From NCBI RefSeq assembly GCF_009764265.1, contig NZ_RWIR01000025.1, forward strand, positions 1 to 52,850: a DNA stretch of 52,850 nucleotides, in the 5' to 3' direction. Shown here piece after piece: positions 45,158 through 52,850 of the stretch (its first letter is position 1; every line of letters begins with the position of its first letter). The notes beneath the pieces are model-generated. The model was given only the letters and a program-made list of their open reading frames with translations. It did not search any database and had not been told where the DNA came from. Origin of the DNA: Pseudomonas sp. PB101 (GTDB lineage: Bacteria > Pseudomonadota > Gammaproteobacteria > Pseudomonadales > Pseudomonadaceae). Position numbers and translations under genes: made by a program.

Positions 45158-46126
45158 TCATGGCTGTGCCAGATCGTCGAAAAACGCCTTGGTGTCTTTC
45201 AGGTAATCGCTGCGGCTTTCGGGATCCAGCCAGGCGGCGTAAGCCTCATCAAGGCGTTCGCGGGGCAGGGTGCGCAGCACCTGGTTGATTTCGACGATGG
45301 CCTGGTGGCCCTTCGGCGTGTTGGTGCAACCAATGTAGCCGGACAGGTATTTACCCGTGCCACGGATCGGATAGAACTGCAGCTCATCCTCGGCGATGCC
45401 TTGCTGTGAAGCCTGGTAGCGGATTTCCGGTCGATAGCCCAACAGCAGGCGCAAACGCCCAAGGCGCTGCATTTGCAGGAGGCTGCCCAAGGCGTCGTTG
45501 CCGTAATGAGGCATGAGCACGTCGGCTGGCGCTTGCTTGAGCAGCCCGTCGAGGTATTCGCCGTAATTGCGCTCGGCAATAACCCCCAGTTTTTCGCTGC
45601 CACTGGCGAGCAACTCTACGAGGTCCACTTCGCCGTCCTTGATAAAGGGGGCGAGCACCTTCTGATCGACGCGCCGCACGGCCAGGCCATTGCTCATGGC
45701 CCGGAAGACCGGGATGGAAAAGGCAATCCACTGTTCGCGCTCCTTGCTCCAGTTCAGCGCCGCGTCGCAGACCAGGGCCGGCTCGTGAAGCATTTGCAGC
45801 CCACGCGCGCGATTGACCCTCATCACGCTGTGCTGGTATTGCGGCATGCCCGCAATCAACAGTGGGAGCAATTGATCGATAACGCCCTGACCCTTTTTCG
45901 GTCCGTCGAAAATCGTCAGGGGTGGCAGGTCACGCTTGAGCCAGATCAGGGTTTCCCTGGTTTGCGCCAAGGCTGACGGGACCGGTCCAAGGAGCAGGAG
46001 CAAAGTCGCCAGCACGCAAAGCAGCCAGCCGCCGCGCGACGGGCAGCACCCGATCGCCCCTGCAGGCAGGCGCCTCAGATCAGATGGCTCCGTCTTTGCG
46101 CAACTGTGCGATCTGCGACGCGTCAT
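45158..46126 (-). CDS. Periplasmic solute-binding-like protein (TIGR02285-type)
   Basis: Exported protein of 322 aa from the ATG at 46126, which has AGGA eight bases before it and overlaps the upstream gene by 47 bases. A cleavable or anchoring signal (GGWLLCVLATLLLLLGPVPSALA) is preceded by 33 residues, an unusually long n-region; an internal GTG start nearer to it is possible. The mature part looks like a bacterial family 3 binding protein (LIWLKRDLPPLTIFDGPKKGQGVIDQLLPLLIAGMPQYQH, LNWSKEREQWIAFSIPVFRAM), of the kind called TIGR02285 in Pseudomonas. It lacks a linked transporter, so it may sense rather than import. Substrate unknown. Confidence 0.68.
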   Translation of the reverse strand: MTRRRSHSCAKTEPSDLRRLPAGAIGCCPSRGGWLLCVLATLLLLLGPVPSALAQTRETLIWLKRDLPPLTIFDGPKKGQGVIDQLLPLLIAGMPQYQHSVMRVNRARGLQMLHEPALVCDAALNWSKEREQWIAFSIPVFRAMSNGLAVRRVDQKVLAPFIKDGEVDLVELLASGSEKLGVIAERNYGEYLDGLLKQAPADVLMPHYGNDALGSLLQMQRLGRLRLLLGYRPEIRYQASQQGIAEDELQFYPIRGTGKYLSGYIGCTNTPKGHQAIVEINQVLRTLPRERLDEAYAAWLDPESRSDYLKDTKAFFDDLAQP

Positions 46127-47279
46127 AGCCAAGTTCCTGGAGTACCTGTGCGTTGTGCTCACCCAGTTGTGGCCCGACCCATTCACATTCACCGGGTGTC
46201 TCTGAGAGTTTCGGCACAATCCCCGGCATCTTGAAGTCTTTGCCGTCCGGCAGCTTGGCCTGCAGGAACATTTCCCGCGCCAGGTACTGAGGATCATTGA
46301 ACATGTCCTCGGCACTGAAGATCCGGCTGGCCGGCACGTCGGCCTGATTGAGCAGCGCCAGCACGGTGTCCAGCGGCAACGAGTTGACCCAGCGATCGAT
46401 GACACCGTAAAGCTCGTCGCGTCGGGCATCGCGGCCATCATTGCTGGCAAGCAGTGGGTCGTTGGCCAGGTCTTCCCGGCCAATGATCAGCATGAAGCGT
46501 TTGAAAATGGCGTCGCCATTGGCACCGATCTGTACGTGCTTGCCGTCGGCACTGGTGTGGATCGAGGAGGGGGTAATGCCGGGCATGATATTGCCCGTGC
46601 GTTCGCGGATGAAGCCGAACACATCGAACTCCGGAACCATGCTCTCCATCATCGCGAAGATGGCTTCATACAGGGCCACGTCCACCACTTGCCCCTGGCC
46701 GCCGTTGACCTCGCGATGACGCAGGGCCATCAGCGCGCCGATCACGCCCCAGAGCGCGGCAATCGAGTCACCGATGGAAATGCCGGTGCGCACGGGCGGC
46801 CGGTCTTCGAAGCCAGTGATATAACGCAGGCCGCCCATGGATTCTCCGACCGCACCAAAGCCGGGCTGATCTTTCATCGGGCCGGTCTGGCCGAATCCCG
46901 ACAGCCGCACCATGACCAGTTTCGGGTTCAAGGCGTGCAGGACATCCCAGCCCAGGCCGAGTTTTTCCAGGACGCCGGGACGAAAGTTCTCGATCAGGAT
47001 GTCGGCTTCACCCAGCAGTTGTTTGAGGATCGCCAGGCCGTCGGGGTGCTTGAGGTTGAGGGTCAGGGACTTTTTATTGCGGGCCTGGACGAACCACCAC
47101 AACGAAGTGCCTTCATACAACTTGCGCCATTTGCGCAACGGATCACCGCCGTCCGGGGATTCGATCTTGATCACATCGGCCCCGAATTCAGCGCAAATGC
47201 GCGAGGCAAACGGGCCGGCAATCAAGGTGCCCAATTCGATGACTTTCAGACCGGAAAGCGGTTTGGCGGTGAACGGCAT
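46080..47279 (-). CDS. Class III CoA-transferase (CaiB/BaiF family)
   Basis: Acyl-CoA:carboxylate CoA-transferase of family III, 399 aa from the ATG at 47279 with AGGA upstream; the open frame to 47384 lacks a site. It shows LSGLKVIELGTLIAGPFASR and IKIESPDGGDPLRKWR at the N-terminus, VQARNKKSLTLNLKHPDG, the region LVMVRLSGFGQTGPMKDQPGFG, and VVDVALYEAIFAMMESMVPEFD; family members use an aspartate nucleophile near residue 170, in the stretch after KDQPGFG. The acyl donor cannot be told. It is divergent from yaeQ and overlaps the next minus-strand gene, so the two may be cotranscribed. Confidence 0.85.
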   Translation of the reverse strand: MPFTAKPLSGLKVIELGTLIAGPFASRICAEFGADVIKIESPDGGDPLRKWRKLYEGTSLWWFVQARNKKSLTLNLKHPDGLAILKQLLGEADILIENFRPGVLEKLGLGWDVLHALNPKLVMVRLSGFGQTGPMKDQPGFGAVGESMGGLRYITGFEDRPPVRTGISIGDSIAALWGVIGALMALRHREVNGGQGQVVDVALYEAIFAMMESMVPEFDVFGFIRERTGNIMPGITPSSIHTSADGKHVQIGANGDAIFKRFMLIIGREDLANDPLLASNDGRDARRDELYGVIDRWVNSLPLDTVLALLNQADVPASRIFSAEDMFNDPQYLAREMFLQAKLPDGKDFKMPGIVPKLSETPGECEWVGPQLGEHNAQVLQELGYDASQIAQLRKDGAI

Positions 47280-47426
47280 GCGGGATCCTGCTGGACAAGG
47301 GATGAGCGAATACAGCGTTTTAACATAGCCGACTGTCAGGCGCTTCAGGTTGATCACCTTCAATTCGTGGATTGCCCGTCGCATCGGTTAGACTTGCCGC
47401 CTTTCCTCGTATCAAGAAGCCCGTTC

Positions 47427-47969
47427 ATGGCCCAGCCGTCCACGACCTACAAGTTTGAACTGAACCTCACCGACCTCGACCGCAGCGTCTATGAGAGCGT
47501 GAAGCAGACCATCGCCCGTCACCCTTCGGAAACCGAAGAGCGCATGACCGTGCGCCTGCTGGCCTACGCCCTCTGGTACAACGAACAGCTGTCGTTCGGC
47601 CGTGGTCTGTCGGAAGTGGATGAACCAGCCTTGTGGGAAAAAAGCCTGGATGACCGCGTTCTGCACTGGATCGAAGTCGGCCAGCCGGATGCCGAGCGCC
47701 TGACCTGGTGTTCGCGCCGCACTGAACGCACCAGCCTGCTGGCCTATGGCAGCCTGCGTGTATGGGAAGGCAAAGTGATCCCGGCGATCAAGAATCTGAA
47801 AAACGTACATATCGCGGCTGTTCCGCAGGAAGTCCTGGAAACCCTGGCCAAAGACATGCCGCGCGTCATCAAGTGGGACGTGATGATCAGCGAAGGGACG
47901 ATTTTCGTCACCGACGACCGTGGTCAGCACGAAGTCCAGTTGCAGTGGCTTAGCGGCGAACGCGGCTGA
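47427..47969 (+). CDS. yaeQ: YaeQ family protein
   Basis: Conserved cytoplasmic protein, 180 aa, beginning MAQPSTTYKFELNLTDLDRS, the normal start of YaeQ. The conserved ETEERMTVRLLAYALWYNEQLSFGRGLSEVDEPALWEKSL segment and the C-terminal VMISEGTIFVTDDRGQHEV are present. The fold belongs to the PD-(D/E)XK nuclease superfamily, and YaeQ was once linked to transcription antitermination through RfaH suppression, but its role is unproven. A much longer open frame upstream on this strand is an antisense shadow of the CoA-transferase. It lies 67 bases before recJ on the same strand. Confidence 0.87.
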   Translation: MAQPSTTYKFELNLTDLDRSVYESVKQTIARHPSETEERMTVRLLAYALWYNEQLSFGRGLSEVDEPALWEKSLDDRVLHWIEVGQPDAERLTWCSRRTERTSLLAYGSLRVWEGKVIPAIKNLKNVHIAAVPQEVLETLAKDMPRVIKWDVMISEGTIFVTDDRGQHEVQLQWLSGERG

Positions 47970-48036
47970 TTTTTTTCCGCTTTAGCGTGTCACCCGGTTT
48001 TTATCCTACGTATTCAAGAGAAGCTCCCGTCACCCC

Positions 48037-49746
48037 ATGCGCATCGAACCCCGCCTGCTGCCCGACACCCTGCCATTCCTCGGTGATATTCCGCCACTGC
48101 TGACCCGCCTGTACGCGGCGCGGGGTGTGCAATCCGAGGCAGAACTGGACAAGAGCCTGGCGCGGTTGATTCCGTTCCAGCAGCTCAAGGGTATCGACGC
48201 CGCGGTTGACCTGCTGGTGACTGCGCTCGAACAGCGCCAGCGCATTCTGATCGTTGGCGACTTCGATGCCGACGGCGCGACGGCCAGCACCGTGGGCACG
48301 CTGGGTCTGCGTTTGCTGGGGGCGGCACATGTCGACTACCTGGTGCCGAACCGCTTCGACTACGGCTACGGCCTGACACCGGAAATCGTCGCCGTTGCGC
48401 TGGAGCGACAGCCGCATTTGCTGATTACCGTCGATAATGGCATCTCCAGCGTTGAAGGCGTGGCCGCGGCGAAAAAGGCCGGGCTCAAGGTGCTGGTCAC
48501 CGACCACCACTTGCCGGGTGACGAACTGCCGCTGGCCGATGCCATCGTCAATCCGAACCAGCCCGGTTGCGAATTCCCGAGCAAGGCGCTGGCCGGTGTC
48601 GGGGTGATTTTCTACGTATTGATGGCCTTGCGTGCGCGGTTGCGCGAGCTCGGCTGGTACACAAGCAAGCCACAGCCGAATATCGGCGAACTGCTGGATC
48701 TGGTGGCTCTTGGCAGTGTGGCCGACGTGGTGCCGCTGGATGCCAACAACCGGATTCTGGTGCATCAGGGCCTGGAACGGATTCGCGCCGGACGTGCCCG
48801 GCCGGGGATCAAGGCGATCCTCGAAGTAGCCAAGCGCGACCATGCGCGCATCACCTCCACCGACCTCGGTTTCATCGTCGGTCCGCGCCTGAACGCGGCA
48901 GGGCGCCTGGATGACATGAGCCTGGGCATCGAATGCCTGCTGACCGAAGACGCGGGGCTGGCGCGTGAAATGGCGGCTCAATTGGACGGTATGAACCAGG
49001 ATCGAAAATCCATCGAGCAGGGCATGCAGCGTGAAGCGCTGGCCCAGCTCAAGGATTTGCCGGTGGAGTCGATGCCGTTCGGCTTGTGCCTGTTCGATCC
49101 GGAGTGGCATCAGGGCGTCATCGGTATCCTCGCGTCGCGGATGAAAGAGCGCTATTTCCGCCCGACCATCGCCTTTGCCGATGCCGGAGATGGCTTGCTC
49201 AAGGGCTCGGGACGTTCGGTGCAGGGCTTTCACATTCGCGACGCCCTGAGCGTGGTGGCGGCGCAGCATCCGAATCTGATCACCAAGTACGGCGGCCACG
49301 CGATGGCGGCCGGGCTGACGCTGCCGGAGGCGAACTTCCCCTTGTTCGCCGAAGCCTTTGACGCTGAAGTGCGTCGGCAACTGCGCGAAGAAGACCTGAC
49401 TGGCCGTCTGCTGTCGGACGGCACCCTGGCGGTGGAAGAGTTTCACCTGGAACTGGCCCGCGCCCTGCGGCATGCCGGCCCTTGGGGGCAGCACTTCCCT
49501 GAGCCGTTGTTTCATGGGGTGTTCCAGTTGGTCGAGCAGCGGGTGGTGGGCGAACGGCACCTCAAGGTCGTGCTGAAAAGCGAATGTGGTTCGGTGAAGC
49601 TCGACGGCATTGCCTTCGGGATCGACCGCGATATCTGGCCGAATCCGACCATCAAATGGGTGGAGCTGGCCTACAAACTCGACCTCAACGAGTTTCGTGG
49701 CAATGAGACGGTTCAATTGATGATTGCCCACATCGAACCGCGTTGA
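48037..49746 (+). CDS. recJ: Single-stranded-DNA exonuclease RecJ
   Basis: 5'-3' single-stranded-DNA exonuclease of recombination and base-excision/mismatch repair, 569 aa. The DHH phosphoesterase domain carries ILIVGDFDADGATASTVG, LLITVDNGISS and VLVTDHHLPGDELP (the DHH motif), and NPNQPGCEFPSKALAGVGVIF; the DHHA1 domain follows with GSGRSVQGFHIRDALSVV and KYGGHAMAAGLTLP. A C-terminal OB-type domain completes the protein. All metal-binding residues appear intact. It begins with MRIEPRLLPDTLPFLGDIPP and is preceded by only a weak ribosome site. Confidence 0.95.
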   Translation: MRIEPRLLPDTLPFLGDIPPLLTRLYAARGVQSEAELDKSLARLIPFQQLKGIDAAVDLLVTALEQRQRILIVGDFDADGATASTVGTLGLRLLGAAHVDYLVPNRFDYGYGLTPEIVAVALERQPHLLITVDNGISSVEGVAAAKKAGLKVLVTDHHLPGDELPLADAIVNPNQPGCEFPSKALAGVGVIFYVLMALRARLRELGWYTSKPQPNIGELLDLVALGSVADVVPLDANNRILVHQGLERIRAGRARPGIKAILEVAKRDHARITSTDLGFIVGPRLNAAGRLDDMSLGIECLLTEDAGLAREMAAQLDGMNQDRKSIEQGMQREALAQLKDLPVESMPFGLCLFDPEWHQGVIGILASRMKERYFRPTIAFADAGDGLLKGSGRSVQGFHIRDALSVVAAQHPNLITKYGGHAMAAGLTLPEANFPLFAEAFDAEVRRQLREEDLTGRLLSDGTLAVEEFHLELARALRHAGPWGQHFPEPLFHGVFQLVEQRVVGERHLKVVLKSECGSVKLDGIAFGIDRDIWPNPTIKWVELAYKLDLNEFRGNETVQLMIAHIEPR

Positions 49747-49763
49747 TCCGACACCTGTGAGGG

Positions 49764-49781
49764 CGACATCCCCCGATGTCG
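49764..49781 (+). other. Perfect hairpin after recJ
   Basis: CGACATC-CCCC-GATGTCG, 18 bases beyond the recJ stop, without a T-run. It may stabilise the recJ transcript end. A second small CCCGC/GCGGG hairpin lies at about 49840-49853 in the same 182-base gap, beside a T-run on its upstream side only. Confidence 0.55.
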
Positions 49782-49928
49782 ACTAGGCTCTAAACACTGC
49801 TTGATTTTGGCCTTGTGACGTCTTGTCGAATTTTTTGCCCGCGGGGGCGGGTGCTGTACCTTTTTCCTGTCACTCGTCGACTATTCAAACAGAACCTGGA
49901 GCCTGCCCACTGATTCGAGAGGTGCCCC

Positions 49929-51035
49929 ATGAGTCTGCTGCTTGAACCCTTTACCCTGCGCCAACTGACCCTGCCCAACCGCATCGCGGTATCGCCGATG
50001 TGCCAGTATTCCAGTGCCGATGGCCTGGCCAATGACTGGCACCTGGTCCACCTCGGCAGCCGTGCTGTCGGCGGCGCCGGGCTGGTGTTTACCGAGGCCA
50101 CGGCGGTGACCGCCGACGGGCGAATCACCGCTCAGGACCTTGGTCTGTGGAATGACGAGCAAATCGAACCTCTGCAACGCATCACCCGTTTCATCACCGC
50201 CCAGGGGGCCGTTGCTGGCATTCAACTGGCCCATGCCGGGCGCAAGGCCAGTACCTACCGGCCCTGGCTCGGCAAGCATGGCAGCGTCAAACCCGACGAG
50301 GGCGGCTGGGTGCCAGTCGGACCTTCGCCGATTGCGTTCGACCCGCAGCACACCCAACCCAGACAATTGGATGAAGGCGAGATCGCCCAGGTGATCCAGG
50401 CCTTTGTCGATGCGGCAAAACGCTCCCTGACCGCCGGTTTCAAGGTGGTCGAAGTGCACGCCGCCCATGGTTACCTGCTGCATCAGTTCCTGTCGCCGTT
50501 GAGCAATCAGCGTCGCGATCAATATGGCGGCTCCTTCGAAAATCGCATTCGGCTGGTGCTGCAGGTCACCGAAGCGGTGCGTGCGGTCTGGCCTGAAGAG
50601 TTGCCGGTGTTTGTCCGGGTCTCGGCCACCGACTGGGTGGAAGACGGCTGGAACCCGGATGAAACCGTGGAGCTGGCGCGTCGTCTGAAAAACCTGGGGG
50701 CGGACCTGATCGACGTTTCGTCGGGCGGGACGGCGGTGAATGCCGAGATTCCCACAGGCCCCGGTTACCAGACCCGCTTCGCCGAACGTGTGCGCAAAGA
50801 GTCGGGCATGGCCACCGGCACCGTTGGCATGATCACCGAACCGGCCCAGGCCGAGCACATCCTGCGCACCTGTCAGGCGGACATCATCTTCCTGGCCCGT
50901 GAGTTGTTGCGCGATCCGTACTGGGCGCTGCATGCCGATGACGACCTGGGTGGGCACAAGGCCGCGTGGCCCGCGCAGTACCAGCGGGCGACTCACCGCG
51001 AGCAACCCATACACGAATCGGATTTGCGCGACTGA
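49929..51035 (+). CDS. Old yellow enzyme family NADH:flavin oxidoreductase (YqjM/XenA-like)
   Basis: FMN-dependent ene-reductase, 368 aa, cytoplasmic TIM barrel. The N-terminus LLEPFTLRQLTLPNRIAVSPMCQYSS carries the cysteine (residue 26) that tunes the flavin in the YqjM/XenA class rather than the threonine of classical members. The catalytic His pair is in GIQLAHAGRKAS (His near residue 105) and in VVEVHAAHGYLLHQFLSPLSN (about 180); the phosphate-binding TTGEP-like region and the family R at the end (YWALHADDDLGG) follow. It reduces activated alkenes such as enones; natural substrate unknown. It is followed by a shared terminator with glpD. Confidence 0.86.
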   Translation: MSLLLEPFTLRQLTLPNRIAVSPMCQYSSADGLANDWHLVHLGSRAVGGAGLVFTEATAVTADGRITAQDLGLWNDEQIEPLQRITRFITAQGAVAGIQLAHAGRKASTYRPWLGKHGSVKPDEGGWVPVGPSPIAFDPQHTQPRQLDEGEIAQVIQAFVDAAKRSLTAGFKVVEVHAAHGYLLHQFLSPLSNQRRDQYGGSFENRIRLVLQVTEAVRAVWPEELPVFVRVSATDWVEDGWNPDETVELARRLKNLGADLIDVSSGGTAVNAEIPTGPGYQTRFAERVRKESGMATGTVGMITEPAQAEHILRTCQADIIFLARELLRDPYWALHADDDLGGHKAAWPAQYQRATHREQPIHESDLRD

Positions 51036-51050
51036 AATCCATCGATACGA

Positions 51051-51084
51051 AAAAGCCCCTGAATCTCGCGATTCAGGGGCTTTT
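51051..51084. terminator. Bidirectional terminator between OYE and glpD genes
   Basis: A perfect 15-bp stem, AAAAGCCCCTGAATC on one side, with a TCGC loop and T-runs on both strands. Ends the plus-strand reductase and the minus-strand glpD. Confidence 0.92.
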
Positions 51085-51102
51085 GTTTGTATCGGTTGCC
51101 GA

Positions 51103-52641
51103 TCAGGCCGCTTCGATCTTGCTGCGGTTCTGTTCGACCTGGTTCAGGTAGTCCTTGAGCTTGTCCTGCTCGGCGACCGTGGTGAACAAGCCGAGCTTGC
51201 TGCGACGCCAGAGGATGTCATGGGCGCTGGTTGCCCATTCTTCGCTGCACAGATAGTCGACTTCACGGGTGTAGAGACCGCCGCCGATGTGCTCGCCCAG
51301 ATCGCCGAGGTCCTGTACGCCTTCGAGCATGCGCCAGGTGCGGCTGCCGTAGGTGGTGGCCCAGCGGCGAGCGATCTCGCTCGGTACCCAGTCGAACTTG
51401 TCGCGGATGCGCGAGCTCAAGGCTTGCGGGGTGGTCATGTCCTCACCGCCCGGCAACGTGGCGCTGGCGGTCCAGCTCGGCTTGATGTGCTTGAAGTACG
51501 GTGCCAGTTGCGCCAGCGCCGATTCGGCCAGTTTGCGATAGGTGGTGAGCTTGCCACCGAACACCGACAGCAACGGCGCCTCTTCGCCCGCGCCAGACAG
51601 CGCCAGGGTGTAATCGCGGGTCACGGCCGACGGGTTGTCGGACTCGTCGTTGCACAGCGGGCGCACACCGGAATAGCTGTGCAGGATATCGTCGCGGCTG
51701 ATCTGCTTTTTGAAATGGGCATTGACCACGTTCAGCAGGTAATCGGTTTCGCCGTCGGTGATCGCAACGGCTGCCGGATCGCCGGTGTACTCGCGGTCGG
51801 TGGTGCCGATCAGGGTGAAGCGGTTCAGGTACGGAATGGTGAACACGATGCGCTGATCTTCGTTTTGCAGGATATGCGCGTGTTCGCCTTCGTACAGTTT
51901 TGGCACGATCAGGTGACTGCCCTGGATCAGGCGGATGCCGTAAGGCGATTCCATCTTCAGGTCATCACGAATGAACTTCGCAACCCATGGTCCGGCCGCA
52001 TTGACCAATGCCTTGGCGCGGATCGAAAACAGGCTGCCATCGGCGCGTTCCAGATGCAGGTGCCACAGACCCTTGGTGCGACGCGCGCTGACGCAGCGGG
52101 TCTGGGTGTGAACGTGAGCGCCTTGTTCCCGGGCGGCCATGGCGTTCAGCACCACTAGGCGTGCGTCGTCGACCCAGCAATCGGAGTATTCGAAGCCTTT
52201 GGTGATCTCGCTTTTCAGTGCGCTGTCGGGGCCGAACTTCAGGCTTTTCGAACCTTGCAGTTGCTCGCGCTTGCCCAGGTTGTCATAGAGGAACAGGCCG
52301 GCGCGAATCATCCACGCAGGGCGCAGGTGCGGGCGGTGTGGCAGCACGAAGCGCATTTGCTTGACGATATGCGGGGCCTTGGCAAGCAGCACTTCACGTT
52401 CAGCCAGCGCTTCACGCACCAGACGAAACTCGTAATGTTCGAGATAGCGCAGGCCGCCGTGAATCAGCTTGCTGCTGGCCGAAGAGGTATGGCTGGCCAG
52501 ATCATCCTTTTCGCAAAGGAACACCGATAGACCACGGCCGGCGGCATCCGCTGCGATCCCCACGCCATTGATCCCGCCGCCAATGACGGCGATATCGTAG
52601 ACCTCAGCGAGAGGGGGCGTGGGCAAGGTGGAAGTGGGCAT
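51103..52641 (-). CDS. glpD: Aerobic glycerol-3-phosphate dehydrogenase GlpD
   Basis: FAD-dependent, membrane-associated dehydrogenase converting glycerol-3-phosphate to dihydroxyacetone phosphate and passing electrons to ubiquinone; 512 aa from the ATG at 52641 (GAGG eight bases before it), the usual Pseudomonas length. The N-terminal FAD motif is VIGGGINGVGIAADAAGRG, then DLASHTSSASSKLIHGGLRYLEHYEFRLVREAL, and the substrate region FGGKLTTYRKLAE near residue 360. A C-terminal helical domain (WRRSKLGLFTTVAEQDKL) completes it. The open frame continues to 52689 but without a ribosome site. Two GlpR-type boxes lie just upstream. GlpR, GlpK and GlpF genes must be outside the window. Confidence 0.95.
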   Translation of the reverse strand: MPTSTLPTPPLAEVYDIAVIGGGINGVGIAADAAGRGLSVFLCEKDDLASHTSSASSKLIHGGLRYLEHYEFRLVREALAEREVLLAKAPHIVKQMRFVLPHRPHLRPAWMIRAGLFLYDNLGKREQLQGSKSLKFGPDSALKSEITKGFEYSDCWVDDARLVVLNAMAAREQGAHVHTQTRCVSARRTKGLWHLHLERADGSLFSIRAKALVNAAGPWVAKFIRDDLKMESPYGIRLIQGSHLIVPKLYEGEHAHILQNEDQRIVFTIPYLNRFTLIGTTDREYTGDPAAVAITDGETDYLLNVVNAHFKKQISRDDILHSYSGVRPLCNDESDNPSAVTRDYTLALSGAGEEAPLLSVFGGKLTTYRKLAESALAQLAPYFKHIKPSWTASATLPGGEDMTTPQALSSRIRDKFDWVPSEIARRWATTYGSRTWRMLEGVQDLGDLGEHIGGGLYTREVDYLCSEEWATSAHDILWRRSKLGLFTTVAEQDKLKDYLNQVEQNRSKIEAA

Positions 52642-52670
52642 CGGCTCGGCCTCGGAATTCTTTGATGTTC

Positions 52671-52710
52671 TGTATTTGAATTCGAACATTAATGTTCATT
52701 TGCGAAAATA
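52671..52710 (-). promoter_or_regulatory. Two adjoining GlpR-like operators before glpD
   Basis: Compared with the E. coli-type GlpR consensus WATGTTCGWTWWCGAACATW recalled from memory, 52691-52710 (AATGTTCATTTGCGAAAATA on the plus strand) matches 17 of 20 bases and 52671-52690, read on the minus strand, about 16 of 20. They abut and together form a palindromic GAACATTAATGTTC (52684-52697) at the junction. They end 30 bases before the glpD ATG, well placed for repression by GlpR. A third half-site, CGAACATT, is near 52788. Confidence 0.65.
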
Positions 52711-52815
52711 CTAGCCCATAAAGACGCGCACAGCCAGTCAGCTTCGATTGAAAATACTCATCGAAGGGCCGATAAAGGAAAATTTACGAACATTGTATTG
52801 CGGGGAGTATTGATT

Positions 52816-52841
52816 GTAGGAGCCGGCTTGCTGGCGATGGC
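52816..52841. repeat. REP sequence at the right window edge
   Basis: TGTAGGAGCCGGCTTGCTGG followed by GCGATGG, matching the subtype of the doublet at 25442-25530. Its partner, if any, lies beyond the window. Confidence 0.78.
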
Positions 52842-52850
52842 GCCCTTGAA

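Overview
The window is a stretch of Pseudomonas chromosome, most likely from the P. fluorescens group. The support is the gene content and order: dauBAR next to rhlB; ndpA, HU, rlmF and valS close together; ffh with rpsP-rimM-trmD-rplS; xerD-dsbC-hom-thrC; then yaeQ and recJ. The high GC content, RimM/TrmD/DsbC/Hom sequences of the usual Pseudomonas lengths, and ten copies or pairs of the Pseudomonas GAGCnnGCTTGCnnGC-type REP palindrome agree with this. No rRNA, tRNA, CRISPR array, insertion sequence or prophage was recognised. The assignment is by memory of protein families, without database searches.

Layout. (1) 1-3.1 kb: dauB-dauA-dauR on the minus strand, the D-arginine to L-arginine racemisation couple and its regulator. 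(2) 3.1-5.4 kb: RhlB RNA helicase and carboxylesterase EstB, both minus. (3) 5.4-10.1 kb: aapJQMP, a general L-amino-acid ABC importer, behind a sigma-54-type promoter with a leader of about 300 nt. (4) 10.3-12.3 kb: a FadR-type GntR regulator overlapping a CynX/NimT-family exporter. (5) 12.3-19.3 kb: the most accessory-looking block, a chaperone/usher fimbrial operon (chaperone, usher, two-domain tip-like protein and two DUF1120 subunits) divergent from an RcsB-like response regulator. (6) 19.4-25.4 kb: small enzymes (NTF2-like, GIY-YIG, GST), glutaredoxin, NdpA, an HU protein, an AT-rich gene for a small secreted protein, and RlmF. (7) 25.6-32.3 kb: valS, an MHS-type symporter, a CorC/CNNM protein and a CcsA-like protein. 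(8) 32.5-36.1 kb: ffh and the rpsP-rimM-trmD-rplS translation operon. (9) 36.3-43.1 kb: a cation/proton antiporter, xerD-dsbC, and hom-thrC for threonine synthesis. (10) 43.2-47.3 kb: a periplasmic-sensor-plus-PAS protein without a kinase, a DUF3509 protein with a strongly structured 3' region, a solute-binding-like protein and a class III CoA-transferase. (11) 47.4-52.8 kb: yaeQ, recJ, an old-yellow-enzyme reductase, and glpD behind two adjoining GlpR-like boxes.

Most of the window is ordinary core genome. The parts that deserve a second look are mostly non-coding: the sigma-54 leader of aapJ with a possible Hfq/Crc site, intercistronic hairpins in the aap and fimbrial operons, an 18-bp palindrome between the fimbrial operon and its likely regulator, an apparent second copy of the HU 3' end and terminator flanking the AT-rich secreted-protein gene, the structured dsbC-hom gap, and a three-hairpin region after the DUF3509 gene that could be a small RNA. 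I found no clearly new multi-gene system; the best candidate for unusual biology is the DUF1120 fimbrial locus together with its RcsB-like regulator.
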